Shown here in pieces: positions 1 through 13,200 of a DNA stretch of 64,000 bases. The number at the start of each line of letters is the position of its first letter. Within the stretch, counting starts at the first letter, position 1. The notes under the pieces were generated by a model that did not search any database, had not been told where the DNA came from, and saw nothing but the letters and a program-made list of their open reading frames with translations. The position numbers and the translations under genes are program-made. Source of the DNA: Aspidiotus rigidus (lineage: Eukaryota > Arthropoda > Insecta > Hemiptera > Diaspididae); NCBI GenBank assembly GCA_035079385.1, contig JAVHKY010000054.1, positions 16,638,001 through 16,702,000 of the forward strand. The letters run 5' to 3'.

Positions 1-910
1 ATTCCCTCTACTTCCAATTTATTCCCTCGCTTGATCACTTTCTCTTGTATCTTTCAAGTTTCAAGTCACAATTTTCATTGCCCTCTTAAACTAAATTTTT
101 TATCCCGTATCAAATCCTCGGTCCGCCCTTCATGGACATTTGTCTCTCCAGCCATCAGACAATCTTTTGTCGTAAGGGATCTTACCAGAGAAAAAGACAA
201 GACTACCAAAAAAATTGATCTATCAAAAGTTTGTTTAGAATGTGAATGATACTTTTAAGTTGAAAATAAAAAACAAACTTCTTTCAGATGAATTAAGTAT
301 TAGCTTTTGTAGAAGTATTCAATTATACAAATGCTAACGCCATTTGGTCGGATCTCGTCATTGCAGACAATTGTATGCGGCATAGGTAGGTGTACAAAAA
401 CGAAATAGAATACTAATACGCTTGTATCTCAAAAACTACTTGACCGATCCTCAATCTAAGACTGAATGCGTGGATATAGAGATATGAAATTTTGAATAAA
501 TGGAGGCTTTATTTAGTCATAGCGCTAGCTTTGATTGGGAAGAAAATTTGAGGACTATCTTATCGTCAACTAGCCTCCGTATTCATTCCATAGATTTGTC
601 GCGAAAATTTTGAGTAAAAAATGATAAGATACAGAGAGGAAAAAGATTTTAGTTTTTGGATATTGCTCCCGATCTTAGGATTTCTGTGCAATCGTTCCGC
701 TCTTTCTCTTCTTTATATAGTGAACTTGCGCCGGACCGCCAGCTGTGTGTTGAGTAGATATCTGTGTTTTTTAAATAATTGGATTTCAATGGTAAGAGCT
801 AACTCGACAGGTAACAAAATGTGAGCATGTGGACTCCCTCGGTGTTGGAATTCAATGCGTTTAAAAAAATCTAATACCTTATATTTTCCAAAGGGACCAG
901 TACTTGATGA
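1..910. other. no recognisable gene
   Basis: I see no supported gene here. Short open frames on both strands have no recognisable motif, no splice partners and ordinary AT-rich composition. The sequence runs directly into the decayed Helitron coding region, so part of it may be Helitron-derived, but nothing in it shows this. Confidence 0.5.
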
Positions 911-2567
911 TTAAATATTCATGATGACATCGACTAGTTCATTAAAATATAATACAGATGTTACAGGGTCTTCACTGACTAATGTACTTCGCAATAGACT
1001 ATTCATTCCAAGCGGATCACCTTCATACTTTTTTCCAAATTTTAATTTATAAAGAATCTTCAGTAAAATGGGCCATTTAGTTTCATTTGCACTTAGTGTT
1101 GAAAATAATGTGGGTTTTCCTAGTTGACGTAACATGGAAAAAAGATCTTTCTTTCGACTCATCCAATATTGAACAGAATTAGGTATTGATTTTAAAAATG
1201 ATAAATTATGTTCAATACACTCTGTAAGAAATGTTTTATCTTCTGTCATTTTTTTTTGTAATATTACTGGTTTCTTTTGAAGGCACACAGGTCAAATATA
1301 AGCCAGTATTAACTCGCAATCGCATTATTTTCATTGCCATATATAAAATATGTTGAGGTGTTGCTCCCCTTCTATCTTTTCTTCAAATTTAAGTGGTAGC
1401 TATCATGAATGGTGTGACTTTGCACTGAGGTTTGAATGTTCTTGGTTCACCTAAATATATGCTTGGAGAGCATGTTCATCAAAAATTATATTAAGAGGTG
1501 TTGCTTTTTGCGCCGGAGCTAAACTTAAATATTTTTCCTCCGACCACAATAAGGAATTTTGTTGGGCCATGAGAAGCTCGTTGTCATGATCATCACTTTT
1601 TTCTAATGTTTCAATGGTTCCAAAATGTTTTAGGTCATCAGGAATTAGGAAAGATTGATCTATTTTAATATTGTGATGTTTGTATAACGGGTTGGAAGAT
1701 AAAAATATTAACCATTTTTTGACTACAAACTTTACGTTCCCTTGCAAATATGATGTTTTATGTATTAGGTGGCGTTTAATGTGTACATTAAACGCATAGT
1801 CGTCATCAATGTTTCTTGGTAATTGAGTGACCATATTATTGACATCCACAGGCATATTAATAATTTGGCCCATAATTCTACTACGTCCATAGTTATATCT
1901 CAGTCTTCTAATTTGCATGAAAGGTAAACGTGGAGATATTAATCTTTCAGTTATAGGATCTAAATCTGGCAAATCGTTGGGGTAAGCTGGATATTTAAAA
2001 CCATTAGAAGTTGACATGTTTGGAATTTGTTGGTTACTCAGTCCAGTAAAGTTATTACATAATTTAAAGTTTCGAACATTTTTGTCAGGAAATTCTTTTG
2101 ATAATATTTCAATACATTTTGACGTTGAAGATAAACTTTTTAAGTCGTTTAAAAACCAAAGACGGTCGTATACATCGCACTCAAAGCCAAACGGATTATC
2201 TAGACATTTTTTTTGAAAAAGAAAATTAAGATTTAGCATACTTCTGATTTGAAAATTCATTCAGATTACCGGTATCATTCAAATATTTATTTTCTTCAGG
2301 GTTATCCCCAGCACATGCTAATTTATCATTTTGGAGGTCCACTATCAGATTCTTGTTTGATTGCAGCAACTTTTTTTTTGCTCTGTATTTCTTACCTTTT
2401 TCACAACTGAATTGTCTCTTATTTTTTAAATTTTCTTCACAGGCTTGCGATAACTTTTTTTTTACTCTGTGATTCTTACTTCTTTCACGACTCAATTGTT
2501 TTTTCTTTTCTATATCATCTTCACAATTGTTACTCATGATCACTGGATCTATTTTTGACCGTTTCAC
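911..2567 (-). pseudogene. Helitron helicase-like protein, N-terminal remnant
   Basis: This is a broken transposon gene read from 2567 down to 911 in three open pieces (2567-2226, 2260-1451, 1288-911). The first is very basic, with repeated Lys/Arg-rich stretches like those at the start of Helitron proteins. The second contains the region typical of the DUF6570-type segment (ERLISPRLPFMQIRRL, then GQIINMPVDVN and a LPR motif). The third has the start of the Helitron_like_N domain (IPNSVQYW, DLFSMLRQLGKPT, TLSANETKWP). The downstream HUH nuclease and helicase parts are absent from the window. Frame changes between pieces and the truncation make it non-functional. Family assignment is from motif recognition only. 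Confidence 0.8.
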
Positions 2568-3170
2568 CGTTGTAATAATCTCTGACGCAGATCTTTTTTA
2601 TTTTGATTTACATCAAAATCTTCATTCGTGAAATTCATCTTGCCAGTCATTTAAATAATATTAAGAAAATAGGTAATAGATAATATATTGTAAAACCTGG
2701 AAATAGAAAGTACACAGTAGAACTGAACAAAAAGAAAGATGAAAAAAAAAGGAAAAATAAAGAAAAAATGAATGAATAAACTAATGCAAATAGGTAGGAA
2801 CTCAAAAACAAAAACAATGTATTGTACAATGAACAAACTAAATTGAAAAAAAAAAAAAAAAAAAAACAGGGAAAAAATGGACAAACTTGAAAAGAAATGT
2901 CCTGTAAAATGAACAAACCAAATTAAAAAAAAAAATGAAAAAATGAACGAACGAAAAATTGTAGATTGTAACTTGAAAAAACTAACTAATAATGTATGAA
3001 GTAGCAGCTGAAAATAAGAAACGCTAACTCAATCAACAACTGAATCGCTACTAAATTCTTCTTCAAAAGCAGACAGTAATTTTGACCATCTTAGGTACAA
3101 TTCAAAAACCTGGAGTGGGAAAAATTCAACTATCATTTTACCTCTATTTTTCAAGCCTGACTATTGAAAT

Positions 3171-3241
3171 AGAAAGTAATTCTTTCTTTTCTTTACCCTC
3201 TTCTTCAGAAAGTAATTCTTTCTTTTCTTTACCCTCTTCTT
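3171..3241. repeat. 36-bp direct tandem duplication
   Basis: A pyrimidine-rich unit beginning AGAAAGTAATTCTTTC occurs twice back to back, at 3171-3206 and 3207-3241, without visible differences. It looks like a recent slippage or unequal-exchange product. Confidence 0.85.
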
Positions 3242-3689
3242 AACTCCACCAATTTCCTCTTGTACCTGTTTTTGAGAATGTATCCTTCTACCTTTTTCTG
3301 TACCTGCATTATAAAGGGTCAGTTCTCTCTTCATTCTTCAGCGTGACGATTTTCAGCGTGATGCTTTTTGAGTGATGTTTTTGCGTGACGTTTTTTCTGG
3401 CCAAAGACGGGTTCCACGTCAAAAAAAAAAAAAAAAAGATTTCCCTACTTCCGGTAATGTTGAGAAAATAAAAAGAACACACCTCTAACGTGCTGCAATT
3501 CAGAAGGTAGCACCAAAACCCGGTTCTTAAGAACACAGGATGTGAGGGTAGGAGAGAATAGAGTAGACAATTGCGTCTAGTTACCCTTCTTTGGGTGAAT
3601 CGAATCACGCCAAGTGATACGTACAGCAAGGGCACACAATTTTTAATACCTAACAACTTTTTTTCTATGGGAGCTAAAATTTTCATTTA

Positions 3690-3815
3690 TGGTTTAAAAT
3701 TTATTCTGGAATAATACGAATATGTGGTGAAGATTTCAAGTCGATAGGTACAGCGTTCTCGAGTTATAAAAGGACAGACAGACAGACAAACTTTCCCCTT
3801 TATATATGAGACTAT
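3690..3815 (+). mobile_element. possible RTE-like non-LTR retrotransposon 3' tail
   Basis: The segment ends with a GACAGACAGACAGACAAACT tract followed by TTTATATA and TGAGAC. Tails of this kind, with a GTACAGCGTTCTCGAG-like stretch upstream, are common at the 3' ends of RTE-type LINEs in insect genomes. No coding sequence is left. The assignment rests on this tail alone. Confidence 0.35.
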
Positions 3816-4434
3816 TTCACTCTGAGGTTTTCCTCCTTTGAGTCTTCTAATGTTCTAATATTGTTTTATAACCGCTAATAATTACCTATTCGAAGATTAT
3901 TTATTTATTTATTTATTGGCTTTTCCACTGGAGGTTACCTTCAACGCACGTATAACAATTTACATAACAGTAATACAACAATAACAAAAGGAACAATTAT
4001 TTGAGTTCGGATATGCTATCATTTAGCAAACTCGTTTGTCTTTTTCCTCTAGAAGCCTTTCCCAGTATTTTCCCCTGTACGGCTTTGGTGAATAGGCGTC
4101 AAAAATACTAAGGCCAGCCGATAGAACAATATAAAGAACAACGCTTATTTGTGTGGGTGAATGCACCTGCGAGTTTACCTATAACGCAGTGCGCTGCCAT
4201 TTTTTAACAGTTAGGTATCTATCAAGTTGAAATCTAGGCCTACTTCCCAATTTTTTGGTTGTCGTAGTCATTAATCAAAATATCACCAAAAATAATGGTC
4301 AAAACATTGGTAACCTGTTACGACCATCACATTTTTCCCAATAACAATGGTACGTAGGTACAAAAAATTGACCAATTTAATAATGAACAATATTGTCATG
4401 AAATGATGAAACTTCGCTAAGTGGGTATTATCTG

Positions 4435-4438
<4 letters not shown>

Positions 4439-4508
<70 letters not shown>
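4439..4508. repeat. (AT)35 microsatellite
   Basis: An uninterrupted AT dinucleotide run of 70 bases. Confidence 0.97.
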
Positions 4509-4512
<4 letters not shown>

Positions 4513-4645
4513 TTCATTATTTCAGTTATATCATGGATATCAAAAATAATAAAGTTGTTGATTTTTTACTGACAATATTGCTTGGGATATTTAAATATAA
4601 TGGATACCGGTAATCTTACATTCGTATATGAGGCAGTGATGTACT

Positions 4646-5026
4646 AATTGAGGACGTATCTGTAATCCGTCGCGCGGAGGCCCTTTTTGCGGAGACCATG
4701 ACTTTTAGACGTTAATTCAGTTCATTGCCGATCTTTTCTTTTTTTTCTCTTTTTTTTTTTTTTTTGTATGAGATTTTACCCATCTCTTTATAAGAAGGGC
4801 CTCCGCGTCATCTCTTCTCTGTTTCTTCTGAATTCAATACCTATTCAACAGATTGACAATGTATTATTGCATCTTATAGAAAAAGAGTTGCTCTTCAATT
4901 TTCGTTCTTACACTTTTTTTGATTGAACTTATTTTTATAAAGTTATATTCACTCAAAACTTCAAATTTGTTTTTCTATGTTTAATATTTCCTTGCAGAGG
5001 CTCTTTTTGCAGATACGTCCTCAATT
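4646..5026. mobile_element. small terminal-inverted-repeat element (MITE-like)
   Basis: The ends are inverted copies: AATTGAGGACGTATCTG at the left and its complement CAGATACGTCCTCAATT at the right. Further inside, a GGAGGCCCTTTTTGCGGAG-like stretch and its partner GCAGAGGCTCTTTTTGC are also related. About 380 bp lie between the outer ends and encode nothing. Size and structure fit a non-autonomous DNA transposon. I could not identify the superfamily or a convincing target duplication. Confidence 0.55.
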
Positions 5027-6080
5027 CTATCATTTTGGTCAAATAGGCTAACAATTACAACCGAAAAAATAATGTAACCGACGTGGTTAATTGGTCAAGA
5101 CTGCTTCTCAATTTCAACGGTTCCCAAGCGATTGATCCCTCTATCTTTATTTTGGGCACTCATACGCAGACAACCAAGAATAACATCATTACTTCATATT
5201 GACGCTTTGCTTTTGAGCAATCATAATATTTTAAATCAAGTTTTAATCTGGTTTTTGCTCTTCAGTACCTACCTATAGTTTTTTCCCTCATAGAGCATTG
5301 AAAATTCGAGAATGTGAAAACTCTCAGCGCTTCCTATTTTTTACTTTCAATAAAAGCCAGAGAAACAGACTCAGTGAGTCATTGCGTTTTAAAGAACCAA
5401 AAAGGGCGCCAGTTTGCGTAATAATACTGCAATGATGAACAATAGAATCACAGTCATATAGGCATCCATAGCGCATTTCTGGCATTCCGTTAATCATATA
5501 CTTCACCGTTACCGCGTTGCTTTTTCCTATAACGTAAAAGGTAGGTACATATCTGCTATGTAATTTGTGTAGGTGCACTCCGTGCAGTTCTGTGGTGCGG
5601 TTGTACTTTGAACTTTGGTTTGTACCACGGTAGTTTCGAAAGTAATCGTCCTGCTGGTCTCAGCTGTGTAGAAGGGAGCGGAGCGGTGCGCTACAGTGTG
5701 GATACCACGTGATCATTATTTTGAAGTTTGAACACGGTAAACTCCGGATCCTCGCTAGCTTCCCTTCCTATTTGGTATTGCTGATTATCGTATCTATGAA
5801 TGTTTCTCCGCCGCTAATTTCAATATTTTCAATTTTCGAACGGATATTGTCATTTTCCATTAAGGATTCAAAAGCGTTCAGCGCTTTCGTTATCATTTTA
5901 CAGTTCATACGCTGAAACGTGATTTGTAATGTAAATTGTGAAATTTTCACTAGTTTGAATTGCAGTTATTTTTCCCCTTTGTTCGTTATCTTTCTTTGAA
6001 TAATTCGCAAAATTATATCGATGCATCGATTGCACTTATCACTTTTCCTGGAGATGGTTAATTAGTGAGTCAGCATCAAT
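5027..6080. other. intergenic, upstream of the RNF8-like gene
   Basis: No gene is supported. A GC-richer stretch at about 5570-5710 lies roughly 400 bp before the RNF8-like start codon and could include its promoter or 5' untranslated exon, but no TATA or initiator motif can be assigned with confidence. A short open frame on the - strand at 5324-5578 matches no family I recognise. Confidence 0.4.
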
Positions 6081-9000
6081 ATGGATATGTTAACGAATCA
6101 ATCTACCGTACCCGCTCTAATATCGTTAAACAGCAACCCTCGTGTGCCGGAAATAACTCATATCTTTTCGGATAAGGTATAGTTTATTCGTCAGTTCAAC
6201 GCACGATGATATTTTTATACTTCAATTTGTGAGAGTGACCAAAATCTACTTCCGGATTTTCCGTCAATGTTATAATATTTCCATCGTTTCTTATAGTTAA
6301 TCATCGGTCGTGGTTATGAAGCAACTTTGAAGATTCTGGAGAAAGCGATATCACGAAAACACTGTACTTTGGAAAAAGTTCCGTCATTCGGATGGACGAT
6401 CACCTCTCATGTAAGCTCATTCGTTTTGACGATTACAACCTCAATCATGAATCGTTTGATAATGTTATGTTTGAATTATGACCCATAGAGTCGCAACGTG
6501 GTAGAGATAAATAATACGTCTCTCGTATTCGAACAAAGCAAACCAATAAAATGCGGTGATAAGATAAATTTTCCGGGTGTCTGCGTATTAGTTTTCAAAT
6601 GTGCTCCGGACCGATTCAAAAAGTGTTGTTGTGATAGAATTGAGGAGGATATTGAAGTGATAGAGTTGTAAGTATTCAAAGAACGCGACCTGTTTACCGT
6701 GTGTGTGCATTTTATTAATATTGTTATCTGGCTAATGCGTAGAAGCCCGGACGTCGAACAAGATACGAACTTACCTACACCGTCTGTTTTACCAAACCAT
6801 GGTTCGTCAGCGTCAAGTAATATAGAGTCGCTTGTAACTCAATGCTCCAAATCAAGTACAGATATGGCGTCAACTTCACCTTCGTTGGTGGAAGAAGGGA
6901 ATTCATCCAGTTCTTCGTAAGTTGATGATTCATTGATTTTCAATTAAGTTATTATGAAGAGTGTTTGTTCTGCTAGTTTACGTTCTTTTTTTTTCTAGAT
7001 CTTCGCTCATGTTCAACAATCTACAAGAACAGCTGCAGAAGTATGTGAACATGGCGAATACATGTAGAATCGTGGATGAAAAGTTGATTCAAGTTTTCAA
7101 AGAAAATATGAAATGTCTCAACGAGTTACTGGAGTACAATCGTACATCTCACGAAAATGTGATGAATTCTTCGGAAAGTCATTCGTTACCTACTATCAAG
7201 AGACTACTGGGCTTTTGTAAGACTAATTATCAGAACATGGATGCGTGTAAATTACCGGAAGATAGTGATCGAGAACTAAAAGATATCTTTTTGAGAATGA
7301 ATCACTTACTTACCGAACAAATGAGACTTTTTATGTACAGTATACCTGATTTTTTCGAAAATTCATTTCCTTCTAACGATAGTGATTCTCGTAACGAGAA
7401 CAAGGTACGTAACCTATCTTCTTGTTCTTGATGTTCGATTGTTTATGAACTCGCAATTATTGATTATCGCAGGAGAAAGAGCCCATCGTTGAACCGATTT
7501 CCAGAAGTGATACCGAGAAAAAATCTGACGATCTTGATGGCCAATTAAAAGATGAACTGAAACATTTGAAACAGGTGAGACGATACCGTGTATTTGGTGA
7601 TTTCGTTTTTGTCGAATTGTAACTTCTCTGGAATGAGAAACTAATCTTGTTTTTTATTTCTGAAGAATTCCGATTGGCAAGACGCGCGTATTCGCTACTT
7701 AGAAATGAAACTAAAGGAACGGGATAAGTTGGAAAAAGAGCTTGAGACAGCCAGAGAGGTTAGATCTGAATTTCGTCTCTTTTTATTCGTTGTTTCTCCA
7801 GATGGTGTTAAAAATACCTTATTATTGTTTCAGGAGAACGACGGTCTAGAATCGCAATTGTGCGAAATGAGATTGAAGTTGTCCAAACTAGAAGTGATGG
7901 AACTAGAATTATCATACCTTAAAGAAAGTTCTAAGTATAAAGAAGATGATAAGCGAGTAAGTAGCATTTGATAGATGAGAATACGAATCTATTTTATCGA
8001 ATATCATTTTCGAGTTTTCTCTTATTCGATGTAGAGTAAGGATGAATTGGAAAAGCAGATAGAAATGTTGAAGAAGAATTTACGAGAAACCAAAACTGAA
8101 ATTGAGAAAATAAGTATGGTAAAATCAACGTTGGAAAACGATAATACTAGCCTGAAACAGGTACATCAGTAGTTCTTTTTTTCTTTCTTGCTATCTTGGG
8201 CATTTAATTTGATTAAGAAACTTTATTTTATAGAAATGCGAAGAAATAGAAAGAAAATTGAACACAAAAGTTGGCTGTACAAGTGAGAGTTTGTTATCCA
8301 ATTCTGTAATGCGACTCTTGTTCTATCATTCATTTTGATTTTCGTTTGTACAGGTAATCCTACCACTGGGGAATATTGCTGTGATCTATTTTCTAGTTTG
8401 AAGGATAACATACTAGAATCATTGGAGAAAGAATTTACGTGTTGCATATGTAATGAAATGTTCATTGGGGTAAGTTGAGGCTCTGCGAGTATAACAATCT
8501 TGTGAATGAAGGTGAAGAAGATAATCGAAGGTTACAGTTTTAAATCTCAATTTTCGTAGACTTATGTACTTTAGTTTGACAAAAAGAGCTGTAAATATTG
8601 CGTTTCAGATATGTTTATCTTTCAGTGTAAAGTTTCGATGGATAAAAGCTAGTTGATAAGCCCTGATTCTTGGAGAAAAGTACACGATTATAAAGAATCG
8701 ATTTTCATGTAGTCGTTCAACTCCGTCTTTTTATGTAGACAAACATCTAAATTCTTAATCGTTTGCTTATATTCGCAGGCGACAGTGACGAATTGCAACC
8801 ATGTATTTTGTGCATTTTGCTTAAAAGAATGGAAAAAGAAGAAGAAGCAGTGTCCATTCTGCAGAGCTAACCTAACGGGCGAACATCGTGCCAATGTTAT
8901 CGACGAATGCATCTCCAATATAGTGAAGCTGATTTCAGAGAAACTCTATTCAGAACGTGTACAACTGGTTGAAGAAAGGAAAAGTAATTCATGTTGTCCC

Positions 9001-9315
9001 ATAGCAATGGAAAAAATGTTTTACAAAGTTCTCTGACTGACGATGATATTGTTTTTTTGTGTTGTAGACACAGTAACCCCTCCACCCGCTAAGCGAGCTC
9101 GTCGTGGTCGATCAACAGTTGCTGGAGTTATCCCGCATGCTCAAGTGCAAGTACCTATTGCTGTCAGAAATCACGCGTATACTACTCATGGCCCGTTCTT
9201 CCACCAAAATTTAGTTTTGTAAGTGCATACGCTTAATTTAGTACGCAGGCGGGGAGAAATTATTTTGACTTTCTTTTTCTATTATTTTTGCAGAGACCTT
9301 ATGAATCTTGGTTAA
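6081..9315 (+). CDS. RNF8: RNF8-like E3 ubiquitin ligase (FHA, coiled coil, RING)
   Basis: Fourteen exons join in frame: 6081-6176, 6297-6410, 6489-6667, 6743-6916, 6999-7404, 7473-7574, 7666-7758, 7834-7956, 8035-8160, 8234-8282, 8354-8469, 8779-8983, 9068-9218, 9294-9315 (1956 nt, 651 aa). Exons 2-3 encode an FHA domain (IGRGYEATLKI, then ISRKHCTLEK and the WTI strand). The middle is charged and coiled-coil-like. Exons 11-12 encode a C3HC4 RING (FTCCICNEMF, TNCNHVFCAFC, CPFCRANL). A basic tail AKRARRGR follows. FHA plus RING in this order is the RNF8 architecture. That family reads phospho-threonine on damaged chromatin and ubiquitinates histones. A nuclear DNA-damage role is inferred from family. 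The start is the first in-frame ATG of exon 1. An alternative short N-terminus starting at 6735 would lose the FHA domain. Confidence 0.88.
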
Positions 9316-10226
9316 TATTACCGTGGACGAGTCTGATTCGATTTTCCTTATAAAAAATGTAATATTTCATCGTAGTCAAATCGTATATAACCTTTCCTTT
9401 GTAAATAATTTTGAGTAATAAGATTGGTCATTTTTATTTATTTGGAATCGGCGGAAGCACATCTGACGTAAATATGCACTTACCCTAACGACTACTGTTT
9501 ACTATCAAGCTGTCTCTTCCTATGCGTTGAATACGATTTGAAAATATTATCATTTACTGATTCGCATTTCTTTAAAGCTTATTGAAAGAAGATGCTATGA
9601 ATTCAAGTTCAGTTGCTTATTAAATATAATTACGAAAAGTAAATATTAATGAATAAAAAATTTCCTATTTAACTTTTCCGGAATCTTATATTATATTCAA
9701 ATATGTTTATTTTTGGTATGCGTAAGTCTTTTTTTTTTCCCCTTTCTTTTTCAAATCGATTTTATTCGTGTGTACCTTGATATTCCGGAATAAACCACGT
9801 TGATTTTTATTGTGAGCGTTCGTAGTTTCATTATTTCCGACTAACACTTGATTGTTGAGCGCGGACTTTGCGCAGTTGATATCATTAAACCGAAATTTTC
9901 CTCTGACGCGCCCTCTCCATGGTGTTAGATGGGAAATTGTTGCAAAAATATGTCAATTTTGTAGTGAAGTTCCGAAATGTGAAAAAGGAAAGAGATCGTT
10001 ATTTCAAGGTTTCCGTTCCCATGTAGCTGCATCGAAAGCTGTGCGAACGATAAGTACTTTATTTCCATCACGAGAATAAAGGAGATCAATGATGAACGAT
10101 AAACGCAAAAAGAAAAAAAATACATAAATGAGATAAGGTTACGAACGAGCAATAAAAACAAACTTCTAGAAAGGATCATCACCTGAGAGGAAAATATTTC
10201 ACTTAGAATTAGCATTTAGGTTCAAG
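9316..10226. other. convergent 3' region between RNF8-like and DDX20-like genes
   Basis: The two genes end towards each other about 0.9 kb apart. AATAAA signals occur on the + strand (near 9649 and 9789), and TTTATT, the complement of AATAAA, lies near 10056, about 170 bp beyond the DDX20-like stop. This is consistent with two 3' untranslated regions. No other gene is visible. Confidence 0.5.
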
Positions 10227-13200
10227 TTATCCATCTCTTTGGATACGACCGGCAATGAAATCTAACTGATTCCGATAAATCTTTTGCGCCACGTGCGGAT
10301 CGACATACGAGGCTAAGAGCGAGAGCATATTTGACTGTTGGTCAAAATCAACAGAACTTGAATGAACTGAGAATTCATGATGACACTGAGGGCATTGTGC
10401 GGTGGTTCCGGTTCCAGATCGTATCAAATGTTCTGATTGAGGAGCATGAGTAGTTGTCGGAGATTTCTTCTGATGCTTAGATGTGTCGTTAATCGTCTCC
10501 GAAAGTGAAGAACGACTTTTTGTAGGCGTGGTAGAATTGAGTTTTGTACACGACTGATCATCGATCGAATTACATGAGGCTAAAGAAAGGGAAGGAAGGT
10601 CAATACAGGGACTCTCAGTCGACTTAATTTTACGCTTTAATTTAACTTGAGGTACTTTGATATCACTAGAATTTGACATTTTTCGAATCTTTGAACGATT
10701 GGTGGTTTCTTCTAACAACCTTTGCGAACTACAAACACTCCGCAATCTTTCCAACAAATCTTTTTTCATTTTCCGCATTCCATCGGTGGTATTTTTCTTT
10801 ATCACTGACTCTTCATCGTAGTCGAGCAAGGAAAAAAATTCAGACACTTTTAGCGGGACTTTTTGAGAATCTATCAAAGAATTCCTCTCTGCTGTGAACT
10901 CTGCAAGAGACAGCAAAGAAGGATCGATTGGTTCGTCATCCACAGGAGAGATGTCTTCGACTTCTTCAAATTTCGGTTCCTGGTAATAATCGGTAATGAT
11001 AATTTTTGGAGGTGTTTTCGTAGGAAGTAGAAATTGCTTCAAGGATTCTTGGTTGATAGAAAAGCTCTCGCGTTTGTCGAGATCGGATTGAAGAGAAGAG
11101 GTATACACTGAAAATTGTTGTTTCAGAGTTTCCAATTTAGTTTCCGATTTCGATTCTGAAATTTCTTTTTCGCACACAGACGAAGCATCATCTGTTTGTG
11201 AAGCACTAGCTTGGGAACATTCTTTCGACGATTTGTCTTTAGCTTTTCTCTTGCGATTCTTTTTCTTATTCTTTTTACTCTTATTTTCCGATGTAGATTG
11301 GCCTTGAATTCTGGCCAAATGTTTCGCAACGACTTCGCGAATCACTAGTGAATCGGGTTGAGGATCACACTTGAGTACCTCCAACTCATCGTTCGATACT
11401 TTGGCGTTCATTCCAAGCGGCATAACGTAGAGGTCTACAGGCTCGGTGATTACATAACATAACATTTCTACAAATAACCGTGATTCTTCTCCTTCATGCA
11501 CGATAGTTACCACAGATCCTGCGTAAAATATTTTCAAGATAAAAAAGTATCAGTTTATACAAATGAAAATTGTCGTAAAGAGCACATATTTGAGAGTAAA
11601 ATGTTATGTAGGAATTTTTAGAACACTGAATTCTAAGAGCGACAACTGGGCGAAAACTCTGAAATGAACAATTTACTTTATTTTGTGGCAAGTTCAAATT
11701 TTTCTAATCTTCGAGCAAGGGTTAAACGTATCGTTATAGGTTAGAAAACAGCAATTTGAAATCTGAGAAGAAAATCTTACAGTAGACAAATAATTATAAT
11801 GATAAAGATTTTTTCAAGTTTTTGAAAATAAATCTTTAATCATTACTGATTCGTGAAGTCATAAGGAAAGGTCTTTAACAGGAAAAATTAGAACAGGAGG
11901 AAAACGTGCATTTCAATAGCTTAGTGGCAGGGAGTATAAATCACTTACTTTCCAACAGTAAAAACTATATTTCGGCTCTTAACTGATGAAAGACAATAAG
12001 TGAATATTGAGGACGATATATTTTTACCTTCGCTTCCATAACGTCCGGCTCGTCCCATCCTGTGTACGTATACATCGGGCGGCATCGGAAGACCCAGATT
12101 CACAACCAAATTTACGTTATGCACGTCGATTCCTCTAGCAGACAAATCTGTCGTAACCAATATCTTATATTCATTCATTTTAAGTTTTTTTATAGTTGCC
12201 ATACGCGTAGACTGATTTTGTTCGCTCGATAACCACATCGCAGACAGATTACTATTTATTAAAAAATTATAAATACTTTTAACCCTGAAAAAAAGGAAAG
12301 GAAATTTTTAAAATTTATTCTGTTATCAGAAGATTTAAACCAAACCGAAGACCCTTACAAACTGATATAATTCACGAAAACGAAACACTGGTCGTAATTG
12401 AAATCCTTCAGCAGCTTTACCAAGGTGTTTCGTACACGTACGGTATCCATGGGGCTTGAATCTGAATACACAGGTAATAAAAACTGTTTTATCCCGACGA
12501 GCATATTTGACGTGCCGTTCTCTCTTCCTTCGTCGTTCATGTTGATATATTTGAGATCGGCCGAGAAAGGTTTCAAAAGGACATCGATATCGTCGGAATA
12601 GGTAGCAGTGCAAACAATGGTTTGACGAGAGACTGGTAAGGTATGGACAATCTCCCTAGAAATGATTCAACATTAGAATATTGTTTGAATCACGCAGTTA
12701 TGAAATTTTTGCTTAGTACTTACCCGATGGCAAATTCCTTATTATTAATCAATACGTCAACTTCGTCAAGAACTAATAACTCCACATCTTGAATCTTCAG
12801 TTCGCCGAGGGTGATAAGATGTTTAATACGTCCTGGAGCTCCGATAGCTATATGGCAAGTTCGACATTTCACCACATCGAGATCCAATGATATGCCTCCA
12901 ATGAAATATTCGACCTTCAAATCTTCAAATTGAAAGACAAAAAGAAATATTAAGAGGTTCTTCACTGGATAAAGTTTCGATGAACGAAGACGCTAACCTT
13001 TAATAGACGATGAAAGATTTTTACAAACGTCGTAGATTTGTTTGGCGATTTCTCTGGTTGGAGCTAATATAAGCGCGAATAATTGTTTGGGCTTACGTTT
13101 CAGGAATAAATTCAAAGATGTGAGCAGGAAAATTAGCGTTTTCCCAGTTCCAGATTTTGAGTGCACGATGATAGCTACACTTGTAAACAAACTATTGGAT

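Larger units (their letters stand above)
2568..4438. other. intergenic, low complexity and old repeats
   Basis: This stretch has no gene. It holds poly-A/T-rich low-complexity DNA (about 2640-2990), a short tandem duplication, a poly-A tract near 3420 and a possible non-LTR retrotransposon tail, the last and the duplication listed separately. Open frames across the poly-T region encode only Phe/Leu runs and are not genes. Confidence 0.6.

Noticed and set aside
2647..2916. Open frames rich in Phe on the - strand
   Set aside because: They translate a poly-A/T low-complexity tract and have no gene-like composition.
5324..5578. 84-codon open frame on the - strand upstream of the RNF8-like gene
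   Set aside because: No motif, no splice partners and no family match recognised.
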